A DNA stretch of 64,000 nt from Tenericutes bacterium RIFOXYA12_FULL_35_10 (GTDB taxonomy: Bacteria > Bacillota_I > Bacilli_A > Acholeplasmatales > Acholeplasmataceae), in assembly GCA_001830045.1 (NCBI GenBank), contig MIDA01000105.1:24487-88486 (forward strand), read 5' to 3'. Below are positions 30,488 to 39,895 of the stretch, piece by piece. The translations under genes and the position numbers were made by a program. The notes below the pieces were generated by a model. That model saw only the letters and a list, made by a program, of their open reading frames with translations. It was not told the origin of the DNA and did not search any database. Every line of letters starts with the position of its first letter. Positions within the stretch are counted from its first letter, which is position 1.

Positions 30488-31754
30488 CAGATTTATAGGT
30501 GAATCCATTGATGTGGATTACCTCGGACAAGGGATTGTCAAGCACGAAGAGTTAGTCATCTTTGTTAAAGGAATGCTTTCTGGTGAAGTTGCAGAAATTG
30601 AAATTAAAACACTGAAAAAGCGCTTTGCTGAAGGAAAAATAGTGAAAATAGTTAAACCTTCTTTATCGCGTAGAGAAGGTGTAACCAATGTTTTAGGTAG
30701 TATGGATTTATATCATATGAAAGATGAAGATCAGTTGAAATGGCAAACCAAATTAACAGAAGATACCATCTTAAAAATTGCGGGTATCAAGGTTGAAACT
30801 GAGCGTATTTTAACCGATCATAAGTTTATCAGATACCGCAATAAATCGGTATATCATGTGATGGATAAAGATAACATCACGCTCGGTTTATATCATGAAG
30901 ATGGTAGAGGCCTGATGCGTGTAGCAGATTTTTTACTCGCTGATGAACTCACAAATCATCTCGTTAAAGTGATTCATCAAAGTGAAGTAAAAGTTGATTT
31001 TCTATCACTTAAAAACATTGCATTTAGAACGAATGAAAAAAAGGAAGCTTTGGTGACATTGGTTGCCACGAAAGCTTCATTTAAAGGATTAACACAATTA
31101 ATTCAAGTACTTAAAAAAGAACCATCAGTGATTGGTATTACGCTCAATATTAAAGATGATGTACGTAAAATACTAGGTACAACATCACATCTTTTATATG
31201 GAACAGAGACGATCGATGAAACGTTGGGAGATTTGATATACCCCGTAACGGATCAATCATTTTTTCAAATTAATGTTCCAGTCATTGTGAAAGCATACGA
31301 TGTGATTAAATCTTCAATGAAGCCTCAAAAGAAAGTGATTGATGCCTATAGTGGTGTAGGTACGATTGGATTTTATTTAGCATCTAAAGCCAAAGAGATG
31401 ATCATGATTGAATCAAATTCAGATGCCTTTAAAATGTCAGAACGTATGAAAGAAACGTATGGAATCAATCATGTATCGTTGATTCAAGGACGAGCTGAGG
31501 TTGAGATCAAAAACATTGATGGTGATATTTTAGTGATCGATCCACCAAGAAATGGATTGATGCCAGAACTGGTTACATCGATGATTGAAAAGCCATTTGA
31601 AGAAGTTTATTATGTCTCCTGCGATTTAAAAACATTAGCTAGAGATTTAAGTTTGTTAAAAGATACATATAACATTCAAAAAGTTTATCCCATTCGCATG
31701 TTTCCACAAACAACCGAATGTGAAACATTAGTGATTTTGCACCAAAAGAAATAA
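30471..31754 (+). CDS. 23S rRNA (uracil-C5)-methyltransferase, RlmD/RumA family
   Basis: TRAM-like N-terminus; VIDAYSGVGTIGFYLA, DPPRNGL, YVSCDLKTLARDL, FPQTTECETLVIL. Confidence 0.92.
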   Translation: MLTVGSRFIGESIDVDYLGQGIVKHEELVIFVKGMLSGEVAEIEIKTLKKRFAEGKIVKIVKPSLSRREGVTNVLGSMDLYHMKDEDQLKWQTKLTEDTILKIAGIKVETERILTDHKFIRYRNKSVYHVMDKDNITLGLYHEDGRGLMRVADFLLADELTNHLVKVIHQSEVKVDFLSLKNIAFRTNEKKEALVTLVATKASFKGLTQLIQVLKKEPSVIGITLNIKDDVRKILGTTSHLLYGTETIDETLGDLIYPVTDQSFFQINVPVIVKAYDVIKSSMKPQKKVIDAYSGVGTIGFYLASKAKEMIMIESNSDAFKMSERMKETYGINHVSLIQGRAEVEIKNIDGDILVIDPPRNGLMPELVTSMIEKPFEEVYYVSCDLKTLARDLSLLKDTYNIQKVYPIRMFPQTTECETLVILHQKK

Positions 31755-31780
31755 AACGCCAAACGGCGTTTATTTTTTTA
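31754..31780. terminator. terminator between convergent genes
   Basis: AAACGCC aaac GGCGTTT attttttt. Confidence 0.75.
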
Positions 31781-32780
31781 GGTCAAGGATCAGTTGATCA
31801 ATATCTTCTTTGGTTGTGCGATAGGTTGTTACAAGACGAATCATTTGTTTATCCTTGAGATCTTGCCAGATTTCAAAGGTGTATGTTTTCTTTAATTGTT
31901 CAATTTTTTCTTTTTTAAGGGTAATAAATTGTTGGTTTGTAGGTGTCTCATTAAACTGTAAACCAATAGATTTGAGTTGGCTGATGAGATAAGATGACAT
32001 TTGATTTGCATGTCTTCCAATTTCATAGAAAAGATCATTTTCAAATAAACCTTCGAACTGCATACCGACTAAAAAGCTTTTCGCAAGTAGTCCACCTTGT
32101 TGTTTCATCGAATATCTAAAATAATCATCCATAAATGCATGTTTCGTGATGACAGCTTCTCCCAATAAAGCACCATTTTTAGTACCACCAATATAAAAGA
32201 TATCGGTGAGGTTGACCATATCATCAAGTGTTAAATCATTTTCTTTTGATGTTAATGCAACTCCCAAACGTGCACCATCTACAAAAAGGTACATGTTTAA
32301 TTTTTGACAAACCTCATAGATTGCTTGAAGTTCTTTTTTTGAATAAATGAGTCCTGTTTCAGTCGCTTGTGAAATATAAACCATCTTAGGCTTAACCATA
32401 TGTTCATCTGTAAATGTTTGATAAGCCTCATCAATCTGCTGTGCATCTATTTTTCCATCATGTGTTGGAAGACTGATGATTTTGTGACCTGTTTGTTCAA
32501 TCGCACCTGTTTCATGGACTTCGATATGACCGGTTGCTGCAGATATGACAGCTTCAAATGGTTTTAAAAGATGTGAGATGACGATTTTATTGGTCGATGT
32601 TCCACCGCTCATAAAATGCACATATACCGGTGTCTTGATGTGTTTTTGAATCACATCTTTAGCATGTTTTGAATGCAGATCCATGCCATAGCCTAAATGT
32701 GCTTCGTTTTGATATGTCACTAATCTTTCAATCAGTTTTGGATGTGCAATATCGTTATAGTCGTTTCTAAAATGTATCAT
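31770..32780 (-). CDS. threonine aldolase / beta-eliminating lyase family protein
   Basis: FRNDYNDIAHPKL, FMSGGTSTNKIVISHLLKPFEAVISAATGHIEVHETGAIE, FVDGARLGVAL, FYIGGTKNGALLGEA (PLP lysine). Confidence 0.88.
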   Translation of the reverse strand: MIHFRNDYNDIAHPKLIERLVTYQNEAHLGYGMDLHSKHAKDVIQKHIKTPVYVHFMSGGTSTNKIVISHLLKPFEAVISAATGHIEVHETGAIEQTGHKIISLPTHDGKIDAQQIDEAYQTFTDEHMVKPKMVYISQATETGLIYSKKELQAIYEVCQKLNMYLFVDGARLGVALTSKENDLTLDDMVNLTDIFYIGGTKNGALLGEAVITKHAFMDDYFRYSMKQQGGLLAKSFLVGMQFEGLFENDLFYEIGRHANQMSSYLISQLKSIGLQFNETPTNQQFITLKKEKIEQLKKTYTFEIWQDLKDKQMIRLVTTYRTTKEDIDQLILDLKK

Positions 32781-32813
32781 AGGATTACCTCTCATTACTT
32801 AAAATTATAACAT

Positions 32814-32845
32814 AAAAAAATAACAGAAGAACGCATCTTCTGTTA
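32814..32845 (-). terminator. terminator of the minus-strand MBL gene
   Basis: TAACAGAAGA acgca TCTTCTGTTA with flanking A run (T run on the minus strand). Confidence 0.8.
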
Positions 32846-33442
32846 ACCTCTTACAAATGGATTGAATTTTTTCTCGTGTCCGATATCTGTAGGTTTTCCA
32901 TGTCCTGGATAAACTAAGACATCTTCATCAAAAATCTGATACATACGTTTAATGGATTGATAGATCACTTGAGGATCGGATAAAGGAATATCTGTTCTTC
33001 CAATACTTTGAAAGAAGAGGGTATCTCCTGAAAAAAGGATGTTATCAACGTGTAAAACGGTGCTACCTTCGGAATGTCCTGGAGTTTCATAAATCGAAAA
33101 AACATGTCCGATGGCTTCAAAGGTTTCAAGATCATGTACCCAAACATCAACAGGAATCTCATAACCAATTTGATTATAACTTGATTTACCCATCCAAATG
33201 CGATCTTTATGTGGTGCATAGACTATGCATCCAAAAAGGTCTTTGATTTGTTTTACACCACCCACATGATCAGGATGACCGTGTGTGAGATAGATAGCTT
33301 CAATATTTAATTCATGTTTTCTAATATATTTGAGCACTTCGTCACTTTCGTAACCTGGATCAATGATCAGTGCTCTGTTTTCTTCGCTAATGATATAACA
33401 GTTACTTCTTAAACTGCCTAGCTGAAAACGGATTATTTCCAT
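32843..33442 (-). CDS. MBL-fold metallo-hydrolase (glyoxalase II-like)
   Basis: NCYIISEENRALIIDPGYE, THGHPDHVGG, ETPGHSEGSTVLHV, LFSGDTLFFQSIGRTD, VYPGHGKPT. Confidence 0.92.
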   Translation of the reverse strand: MEIIRFQLGSLRSNCYIISEENRALIIDPGYESDEVLKYIRKHELNIEAIYLTHGHPDHVGGVKQIKDLFGCIVYAPHKDRIWMGKSSYNQIGYEIPVDVWVHDLETFEAIGHVFSIYETPGHSEGSTVLHVDNILFSGDTLFFQSIGRTDIPLSDPQVIYQSIKRMYQIFDEDVLVYPGHGKPTDIGHEKKFNPFVRG

Positions 33443-33589
33443 ATTCATCACCTGTTGCATTATAACATATTTTTCTAGTTTGCCAAGACTTTGTTGCTCG
33501 TTACTTATTAGTAAGCGTTATCTTATATCATCTTTCATGCAAAATAGAATCTTTTTAAGTATAATGAGGGTGCTTAAGGAGATGATTTT

Positions 33590-34519
33590 ATGAAAATAGC
33601 AAAACAATATACAGAACTCATTGGTAAGACTCCACTTTTAAGAATGTCAAATGTTGAAAAAATGTTTGATTTACATACTGAACTTGTTGGAAAACTTGAA
33701 CAACATAACCCGCTTTCGAGTGTGAAAGATCGATTAGCTTTAGCGCTTATCGAATCCATTGAACATACAGTTGGTGTAACAAAGAACACGCATTTTGTAG
33801 AACCGACATCAGGAAACACTGGTATTGGGCTAGCATTTATCTGTGCATCAAGAGGATATAAATTAACACTCATTATGCCAGAAACCGTTTCTAAAGAAAG
33901 GGTTCAAATTGTTAAAGCATTAGGAGCTGATGTTATTTTAACAGAAGCTGCTTTAGGCATGAAGGGTTCGATTCAAAAAGCAAACGACATGAAAGCATTA
34001 GATGCACATGTTGTTATTCCGATGCAGTTTGAGAATAAAGCAAATCCTGAAATGCATCGAAAAACAACAGCTTTAGAAATTTTAGAAGATACAGATGGTC
34101 AAGTTGATTACTTTATCGCAGGTGTTGGTACAGGAGGTACGATCACGGGTGTGGGTGAAGTTTTAAAGAAGCATAACCCAAACGTTAAAATCATCGCAGT
34201 TGAACCAACTGATTCTCCTGTTTTATCAGGAGGAAAGCCAGGTCCTCATAAGATTCAAGGAATTGGTGCGGGATTTATTCCTGAAGTTTTAAATATGAAC
34301 GTGATTGATGAAATCATTCAAGTGACCAATGATGAAGCTTTTGATGGTGCAAGATTACTTGCTAAAACAGAAGGTGTCTTTGCTGGGATTTCATCTGGAG
34401 CTATCTTACATGCAGCCATTCAAGTTGCCAAAAGAAAGGAAGCGGAAGGTAAACGTATTGTCTTTATCGTATGTGATACAGGCGAACGCTATTTATCAAC
34501 CCCACTTTATAACCTATGA
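33590..34519 (+). CDS. cysK: cysteine synthase
   Basis: IGKTPLLRM, NPLSSVKDRLALALIE, EPTSGNTGIGLAFI, GVGTGGTITGVGEVLK, AGISSGAI, CDTGERYLST. Confidence 0.95.
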   Translation: MKIAKQYTELIGKTPLLRMSNVEKMFDLHTELVGKLEQHNPLSSVKDRLALALIESIEHTVGVTKNTHFVEPTSGNTGIGLAFICASRGYKLTLIMPETVSKERVQIVKALGADVILTEAALGMKGSIQKANDMKALDAHVVIPMQFENKANPEMHRKTTALEILEDTDGQVDYFIAGVGTGGTITGVGEVLKKHNPNVKIIAVEPTDSPVLSGGKPGPHKIQGIGAGFIPEVLNMNVIDEIIQVTNDEAFDGARLLAKTEGVFAGISSGAILHAAIQVAKRKEAEGKRIVFIVCDTGERYLSTPLYNL

Positions 34520-35031
34520 TGAAATGTACAGTAGAAGATGTTAGATCAGCTAAACAGTTTGATCCAGCAGCACCCAATTGTGTAATGATCTATTTTACAT
34601 ACCCAGGTGTGATCGCGTTACGTAGACACAGAAGAGCACATCGTCTTTGGAAAAAAGGATTTAAGAATCTAGCGCGATGGATAAGTTATCGTACGCGAAG
34701 AATTACAGGGATTGATATTCATCCAGCTGCTCAAATCGGTCATGGTGTTTTTATCGATCATGGGATGGGTACCGTTATTGGGGAAACTGCAGTCATTGAT
34801 GATAACTGCGTTTTATACCATGGTGTTACTTTGGGGGCGAATACGTTCGAAAAAGTGGATCGCCATCCGAAATTAGGGAAAAATGTCATCGTTTATGCGA
34901 ACGCGACCATTTTAGGTCCCATTCACATTGGTGACCACAGTGTGATTGCTGCAGGTGCTGTTGTTTTAAAAGATGCACCAGCTTATAGTAAATTAATTGG
35001 TGTTCCTGCTCATAAAAATAACGCAAAATAG
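34516..35031 (+). CDS. cysE: serine O-acetyltransferase
   Basis: GIDIHPAAQIGHGVFIDHGMGTVIGETAVIDDNCVLYHGVTLGAN hexapeptide repeats; overlaps the cysK stop. Confidence 0.92.
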   Translation: MMKCTVEDVRSAKQFDPAAPNCVMIYFTYPGVIALRRHRRAHRLWKKGFKNLARWISYRTRRITGIDIHPAAQIGHGVFIDHGMGTVIGETAVIDDNCVLYHGVTLGANTFEKVDRHPKLGKNVIVYANATILGPIHIGDHSVIAAGAVVLKDAPAYSKLIGVPAHKNNAK

Positions 35032-35167
35032 AGTTATTTAGTTATATAAAATAGGAGATTTATGAGATTAATAACTTATTGTTACTTCACAATGTAATAC
35101 AGATTAGTAAAGTAATCTTATGAGTGTTTTAACTACATGCTTTTCTTACACATAATTATTCCATGAA

Positions 35168-35196
35168 TTGACAAAAACATAAATTTTTGTTATCAT
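35168..35196 (+). promoter_or_regulatory. promoter of secG
   Basis: TTGACA, 17-bp spacer, TATCAT. Confidence 0.65.
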
Positions 35197-35220
35197 TAGT
35201 TGAGCTTTTAGGAGGGTATT

Positions 35221-35445
35221 ATGAACTGGGCAGATATTTTAATTATTATCGTTACCATTCTCTTGATTGGTACTGTATTATTACAACAATCTCAAGACGA
35301 CATTAAAGATGCATTTAGTGGTGAAAAATCAGAATTATTCAAAAACCGTAAATCACGTGGACTTGAATTATTCTTAGTTAGATCCTCTGCAGTGCTATCT
35401 GTTTTGTTGATTGTTCTAGCTGTTATTTCAAACAGACTACACTAA
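35221..35445 (+). CDS. secG: preprotein translocase subunit SecG
   Basis: 74 aa with two TM helices and LLQQSQDDIKDAFSGEKSELFKNRKSRG. Confidence 0.85.
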   Translation: MNWADILIIIVTILLIGTVLLQQSQDDIKDAFSGEKSELFKNRKSRGLELFLVRSSAVLSVLLIVLAVISNRLH

Positions 35446-35507
35446 TCTAAGAATCTTATGAAAACCAAGTGTTTCTACGGAAACGCTTTTTTCATCAAAG
35501 GGGTACT

Positions 35508-36212
35508 ATGCAACGTTATTTTCTTCCAGAACTGAAGAGTAAAGAAATTACTGGATTAGATGCACATCACATCATGAAAGTGATGCGTATGACATCCGGT
35601 GAGAAGATCATCGTCTGTTCAGATAGACGCTGTTTTTTAGCAACTCTAGAGATTTCAAATGGACGTGTATTCTATGAACTTAGCGATGAATTAAAGGAAG
35701 AAAAAGATCCGGAAATTACACTTTTCCAAGGACTACCCAAACATCCCAAAACAGAATCTGTTGTTAAATATGCAACACTCTTTGGAGCATCTAAAATCAC
35801 TTTTGTACCGATGATGCGAAGTATCGCAAAATCGGATAATGAAGCCAATAAACTTAAGCGTATGGAACTTATTGCTAAAGAAGCTTCCGAACTTGCACAC
35901 CGGTTTGATGTTCCTAAAATAAGTTTTGAATCCTCATTAAAAAAGATTGATTGGACATCTTTTGATGTCATTTTATTAGCAGATGAAAATGAAAAAACAA
36001 TGACTTTACCTGAGGTGCTACCCTCAGTTTTAAACACCATGAACATCGCACTTATCATTGGTCCTGAAGGGGGTATTGCTGATCAAGAAAGAGATTATCT
36101 TGAATCGGTTGGTGCACGTTTCGTCTCTTTAGGTAAACACATTTTACCAACAGAACTCGCAGCACTTTACGCCCTCACCTATCTCTCGTTAAAAAACTTT
36201 AAAACATTTTGA
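35508..36212 (+). CDS. rsmE: 16S rRNA (uracil(1498)-N(3))-methyltransferase
   Basis: MQRYFLPE...HHIMKVMRM, LFQGLPKHPKTESVVKYATLFGASKITFVPMMRSIAK, IGPEGGIADQERDYLE, LGKHILPTELAALYALTYLS. Confidence 0.94.
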   Translation: MQRYFLPELKSKEITGLDAHHIMKVMRMTSGEKIIVCSDRRCFLATLEISNGRVFYELSDELKEEKDPEITLFQGLPKHPKTESVVKYATLFGASKITFVPMMRSIAKSDNEANKLKRMELIAKEASELAHRFDVPKISFESSLKKIDWTSFDVILLADENEKTMTLPEVLPSVLNTMNIALIIGPEGGIADQERDYLESVGARFVSLGKHILPTELAALYALTYLSLKNFKTF

Positions 36213-36237
36213 CAAAAGTAGAAAAATGCTATATAAT
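36209..36237 (+). promoter_or_regulatory. consensus sigma-A promoter for rpsU
   Basis: TTGACA, 17-bp spacer, TATAAT; the -35 overlaps the rsmE stop codon. Confidence 0.8.
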
Positions 36238-36278
36238 GGATGAGGCTAATGAATCTCAGCGTGGAAGGAGGGCAGACT

Positions 36279-36452
36279 ATGCCTAAAACAATCGTTCGCG
36301 AAAAAGAAACAATCGAAGATGCTTTACGTCGCTTTAAACGTGATGTTTCTAAGTCAGGAACTCTCCAAGAAGCACGCAGACGTGAGTTCTACTTAAAACC
36401 TTCAGTAGAACGCAAAGAACGCCAACGCGCAGCACGCTCTAAAAAGAAGTAA
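36279..36452 (+). CDS. rpsU: 30S ribosomal protein S21
   Basis: [57 protein letters not shown]. Confidence 0.95.
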   Translation: MPKTIVREKETIEDALRRFKRDVSKSGTLQEARRREFYLKPSVERKERQRAARSKKK

Positions 36453-36462
36453 AGTACAAAAT

Positions 36463-36485
36463 CGCACCTCAGGGTGCGTTTTTAT
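36463..36485 (+). terminator. rho-independent terminator after rpsU
   Basis: CGCACC tcag GGTGCGTTTTT. Confidence 0.85.
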
Positions 36486-36571
36486 ATCGCATTTGACTGA
36501 AAAAAGGACATTCCGTGCTTTTTTCTTTTTGTCTCTATGGTATAATGAATACACGATAAGGAGCGGATTTA

Positions 36572-37525
36572 ATGAAATTAAATCAACAAATTCATCATGC
36601 AGAAGCGATCGCAAGGCTCGTTGGTGTTCAAGATCGTAACCTCTTGGTTTTCAAGCAATATTTAGGAATTGTCGTTTCCGTCAATGGTTCTGAGATTATC
36701 ACAGATGCTAAAAAGGAACAAATTCCATTGCTGGAAGCTATTTTTGCTGTTTTAATTGAACTTGCTGAACATCAAGTCCAGTTATCTGAACGCGATGTCA
36801 TGTATATCATTAAACTTGCAGAAAAAGATGAACTTGAAGGTGTCTTCGAACTTTACAAAAACCGTAAACGCATTTTGATAAATGATCAAGGCCGTTCCAT
36901 CTATCCGAAAACATTTAATCAAAAGACCTATGTCGATGCCATTACTCATTATGATTTAGTGTTTGGTGTTGGTCCTGCAGGTACAGGTAAAACATATTTA
37001 GCTGTGGCACAAGCCGTGGCAGATTTAAAAAACAATATCGTAAAAAAACTTGTTTTGACACGACCTGTTGTTGAAGCTGGTGAGAATTTAGGGTTTTTAC
37101 CAGGTGACTTAAAAGAAAAAGTTGACCCTTATTTAGTACCACTCTACGATGCACTTTATGAAATGTTAGGCACACAAACAACATTGTCTCTTATGGAAAA
37201 AGGTGTCATTGAAATCGCACCACTTGCTTACATGAGAGGACGCACCTTAGAAAATGCGTTTGTCATTTTAGATGAAGCACAAAATACAACAAAAGTACAA
37301 ATGAAGATGTTTTTAACACGTTTAGGATTCGCATCTAAAATGGTGATCACAGGAGACCCAACACAATCCGATCTGCCGAGAGGTATTCCATCAGGTTTAA
37401 ATCAAGCATTACAACTTTTAGATCATTTAGATGATATTAAAATTGTAACGTTTGACAAACTTGATGTGGTTAGACATCCACTCGTTCAACGTATTCTTGA
37501 AAGGTATGAATCTAATGAAAACTAA
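36572..37525 (+). CDS. phoH: PhoH-family ATPase
   Basis: [86 protein letters not shown]. Confidence 0.95.
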   Translation: MKLNQQIHHAEAIARLVGVQDRNLLVFKQYLGIVVSVNGSEIITDAKKEQIPLLEAIFAVLIELAEHQVQLSERDVMYIIKLAEKDELEGVFELYKNRKRILINDQGRSIYPKTFNQKTYVDAITHYDLVFGVGPAGTGKTYLAVAQAVADLKNNIVKKLVLTRPVVEAGENLGFLPGDLKEKVDPYLVPLYDALYEMLGTQTTLSLMEKGVIEIAPLAYMRGRTLENAFVILDEAQNTTKVQMKMFLTRLGFASKMVITGDPTQSDLPRGIPSGLNQALQLLDHLDDIKIVTFDKLDVVRHPLVQRILERYESNEN

Positions 37526-37937
37526 TTTGTTTAATCAAACAGAACACGATATTAAACCTTATAAAAAATTGATGAAACGCATCTTCAAACACGTGAAAGA
37601 AAAACAATCTATGCAAATCGTTTTTGTTTCACAAGAAGAAATTCATCGTCTGAATCTCACATATCGACAGATTGACCGTCCAACGGATGTCTTAAGTTTT
37701 CCAAATGATGATCTAGAAGATAAGTCTTTAGGTGATATTTTTATCTCCATCGAACAAGCGATGAAACAAGCTGAAGACTATGGTCATGGATTAGATCGTG
37801 AAATGGGCTTTTTAGCAGTCCATGGTTATCTTCACCTAAAAGGTTATGATCATCATACCCCTGAAGAAGAAAAAGAAATGATTCAACTTCAAGAAGATAT
37901 TTTGAAGAAAGCAAAACTGGAAAGGATGAAAGCATGA
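37515..37937 (+). CDS. ybeY: endoribonuclease YbeY
   Basis: [33 protein letters not shown]. Confidence 0.95.
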   Translation: MKTNLFNQTEHDIKPYKKLMKRIFKHVKEKQSMQIVFVSQEEIHRLNLTYRQIDRPTDVLSFPNDDLEDKSLGDIFISIEQAMKQAEDYGHGLDREMGFLAVHGYLHLKGYDHHTPEEEKEMIQLQEDILKKAKLERMKA

Positions 37938-38335
37938 AACCCAATCTAAATGAAGCACTTCGTGCAAGAGATAAAGCTTATGTACCTTACTCAAAGTTTA
38001 AGGTAGGTGCAGCCATTGAATTAAAAGACGGAAAAATCATACATGGTGCAAACATTGAAAATGCATCGTTTGGTTTGACATGTTGTGCAGAAAGAAATGC
38101 TTTATTTTCTTTGATTAGCCAAGGTTATAAGAAAGAAGATATCGTTTCAATCACGATCGTTGCTAACGACCATGGTCCTGTATCACCGTGTGGTGCTTGC
38201 CGCCAAGTGATGCATGAACTGATGCCTAGAAATACGAAAGTCTATTTAGCAAACACTAAAGGAGAAATCAAAGAAACATCAACCGATGAACTTCTTCCTT
38301 ATGCGTTTGTTTTAGATGAAAAACCACATGAATAA
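37934..38335 (+). CDS. cdd: cytidine deaminase
   Basis: [46 protein letters not shown]. Confidence 0.95.
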   Translation: MKPNLNEALRARDKAYVPYSKFKVGAAIELKDGKIIHGANIENASFGLTCCAERNALFSLISQGYKKEDIVSITIVANDHGPVSPCGACRQVMHELMPRNTKVYLANTKGEIKETSTDELLPYAFVLDEKPHE

Positions 38336-39224
38336 CCATCGTTCGGGGTTTGTAGCCATCGTAGGTCGCCCCAATGTCGGTAAATCAACGCTCATTAACG
38401 CACTGATTGGTGAGAAAATAGCGATTATGAGTCCAAAACCTCAAACAACCAGACATCGCATCATGGGTGTGCTTACGAAAGAAAATTATCAAATTACATT
38501 TGTAGATACACCAGGTCTTCATAAGGGAAAAGATTTATTAAATAAAACCATTGATAAAATCGCCGTTTCTGCCATCTCTGATGTCGATATCATTTTATAT
38601 GTCGTTGATCGTCCTAAAAATGAGGAAAATGATTATATCCTTCATTATTTTAAAGAAGCAGACGTTCCCGTTTTTCTAGCGATTAACAAAATCGATTTAC
38701 TACCTTCTAAAGCCGCGATTGATAACATCATCTTAAGTTATATCAATGCTTATCCTTTTGAAGGTGTCATTCCGATTTCTGCAAAAGATAAAACACACAT
38801 TGATAAGATTGAAGAATTGATTGTTCCATTATTATCAGAAGGTCCACGCTTTTTCCCAGAAGAGATGAAATCAGATCAAACTGAAGAAAAACTGATGAGT
38901 GAACTCATTAGAGAAAAGATTTTATATCACACCGAACAAGAAGTACCGCATGCGGTTGCTGTTGTGATTGAATCTTTAACTGAAAATGAGGAATTAAACA
39001 CCATTGATGTTTCAGCGCTCATTATCGTCGAAAGAACCACTCAAAAACAAATTTTGATTGGCAAAGGCGGCGAGAAGATGAAAAAGATTGGTATGGAAGC
39101 ACGCAAAGAAATTAATCAATTGCTTCACACCAAAATTCATTTAACATTATGGATTAAGGTTAAAAAAGATTGGAGAAATCGACCAGGCGACTTAAAGTCA
39201 TTTGGTTTTTCTGAGGACGTTTAA
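38328..39224 (+). CDS. era: GTPase Era
   Basis: GRPNVGKSTLINALIGEKIAIMSPKPQTTRHRIMGV, DTPGLHKGKDLLNK, NKIDLL, C-terminal KH domain IGKGGEKMKKIG. Confidence 0.95.
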   Translation: MNNHRSGFVAIVGRPNVGKSTLINALIGEKIAIMSPKPQTTRHRIMGVLTKENYQITFVDTPGLHKGKDLLNKTIDKIAVSAISDVDIILYVVDRPKNEENDYILHYFKEADVPVFLAINKIDLLPSKAAIDNIILSYINAYPFEGVIPISAKDKTHIDKIEELIVPLLSEGPRFFPEEMKSDQTEEKLMSELIREKILYHTEQEVPHAVAVVIESLTENEELNTIDVSALIIVERTTQKQILIGKGGEKMKKIGMEARKEINQLLHTKIHLTLWIKVKKDWRNRPGDLKSFGFSEDV

Positions 39225-39874
39225 TGGAAGGTATGATTTATAAGGTCCAACCTTATCAAGAACATGGTAGATTGTGTTTTACTTATACCGAGAAGGGTAA
39301 AGTCACTTTATATGCACAAGGTGCACAAAAAGTGAATCATGCAAACCGTATTCTTGCTCAGTTTTTAACAAAAATTAGTTTTAAAGAAGGAACTAAAAGT
39401 TTTCTACCACTTCAAGAAGCAGCAATCATCAATGATTACCAACACTTAAAACTTGATTATAAAAAGACACAAGCTGCAGCTTTAATGCTTGAGATCATTG
39501 ATAAAGTTGTTGTTGAGAATGCAAATCATGGTTTGATTTATCATGAATTATGTCTTGCGCTTGATGCGAAATCAGTTGAAGTAAGTTCTTTATCATTTGC
39601 AATTAAAATGATGCAAGAACTTGGTTATGGATTATCTTTAAAACCTGATGGTAGAAAAGTCAAAGGTGTTTCGATTTCTAAGGGTGTTTTAATCTATCAA
39701 GATGAAGATGAACCCATTGATTTAGAGACAAAAGATGCTGTAACGCTTTTAAAACTTTCAGTCATGCCTTATGATCAACTTGACCTAGAAATACTTGATT
39801 TAAATCAAATAAAAGAATATACTTCAAAATACTATAGCTATCATTTACAAACAACATTAAAAAATCTACAATAG
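39224..39874 (+). CDS. recO: DNA repair protein RecO
   Basis: Position between era and glyS; EGMIYKVQPYQEHGRLCFTYTEKGKVTLYAQGAQK is RecO-like. Confidence 0.8.
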   Translation: MEGMIYKVQPYQEHGRLCFTYTEKGKVTLYAQGAQKVNHANRILAQFLTKISFKEGTKSFLPLQEAAIINDYQHLKLDYKKTQAAALMLEIIDKVVVENANHGLIYHELCLALDAKSVEVSSLSFAIKMMQELGYGLSLKPDGRKVKGVSISKGVLIYQDEDEPIDLETKDAVTLLKLSVMPYDQLDLEILDLNQIKEYTSKYYSYHLQTTLKNLQ

Positions 39875-39895
39875 ACATGAAAAGGATGTGCTCAC

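Noticed and set aside
35672-36058. 128-aa minus-strand ORF inside rsmE
   Set aside because: Antisense to conserved rsmE; Ser-rich composition typical of antisense frames.
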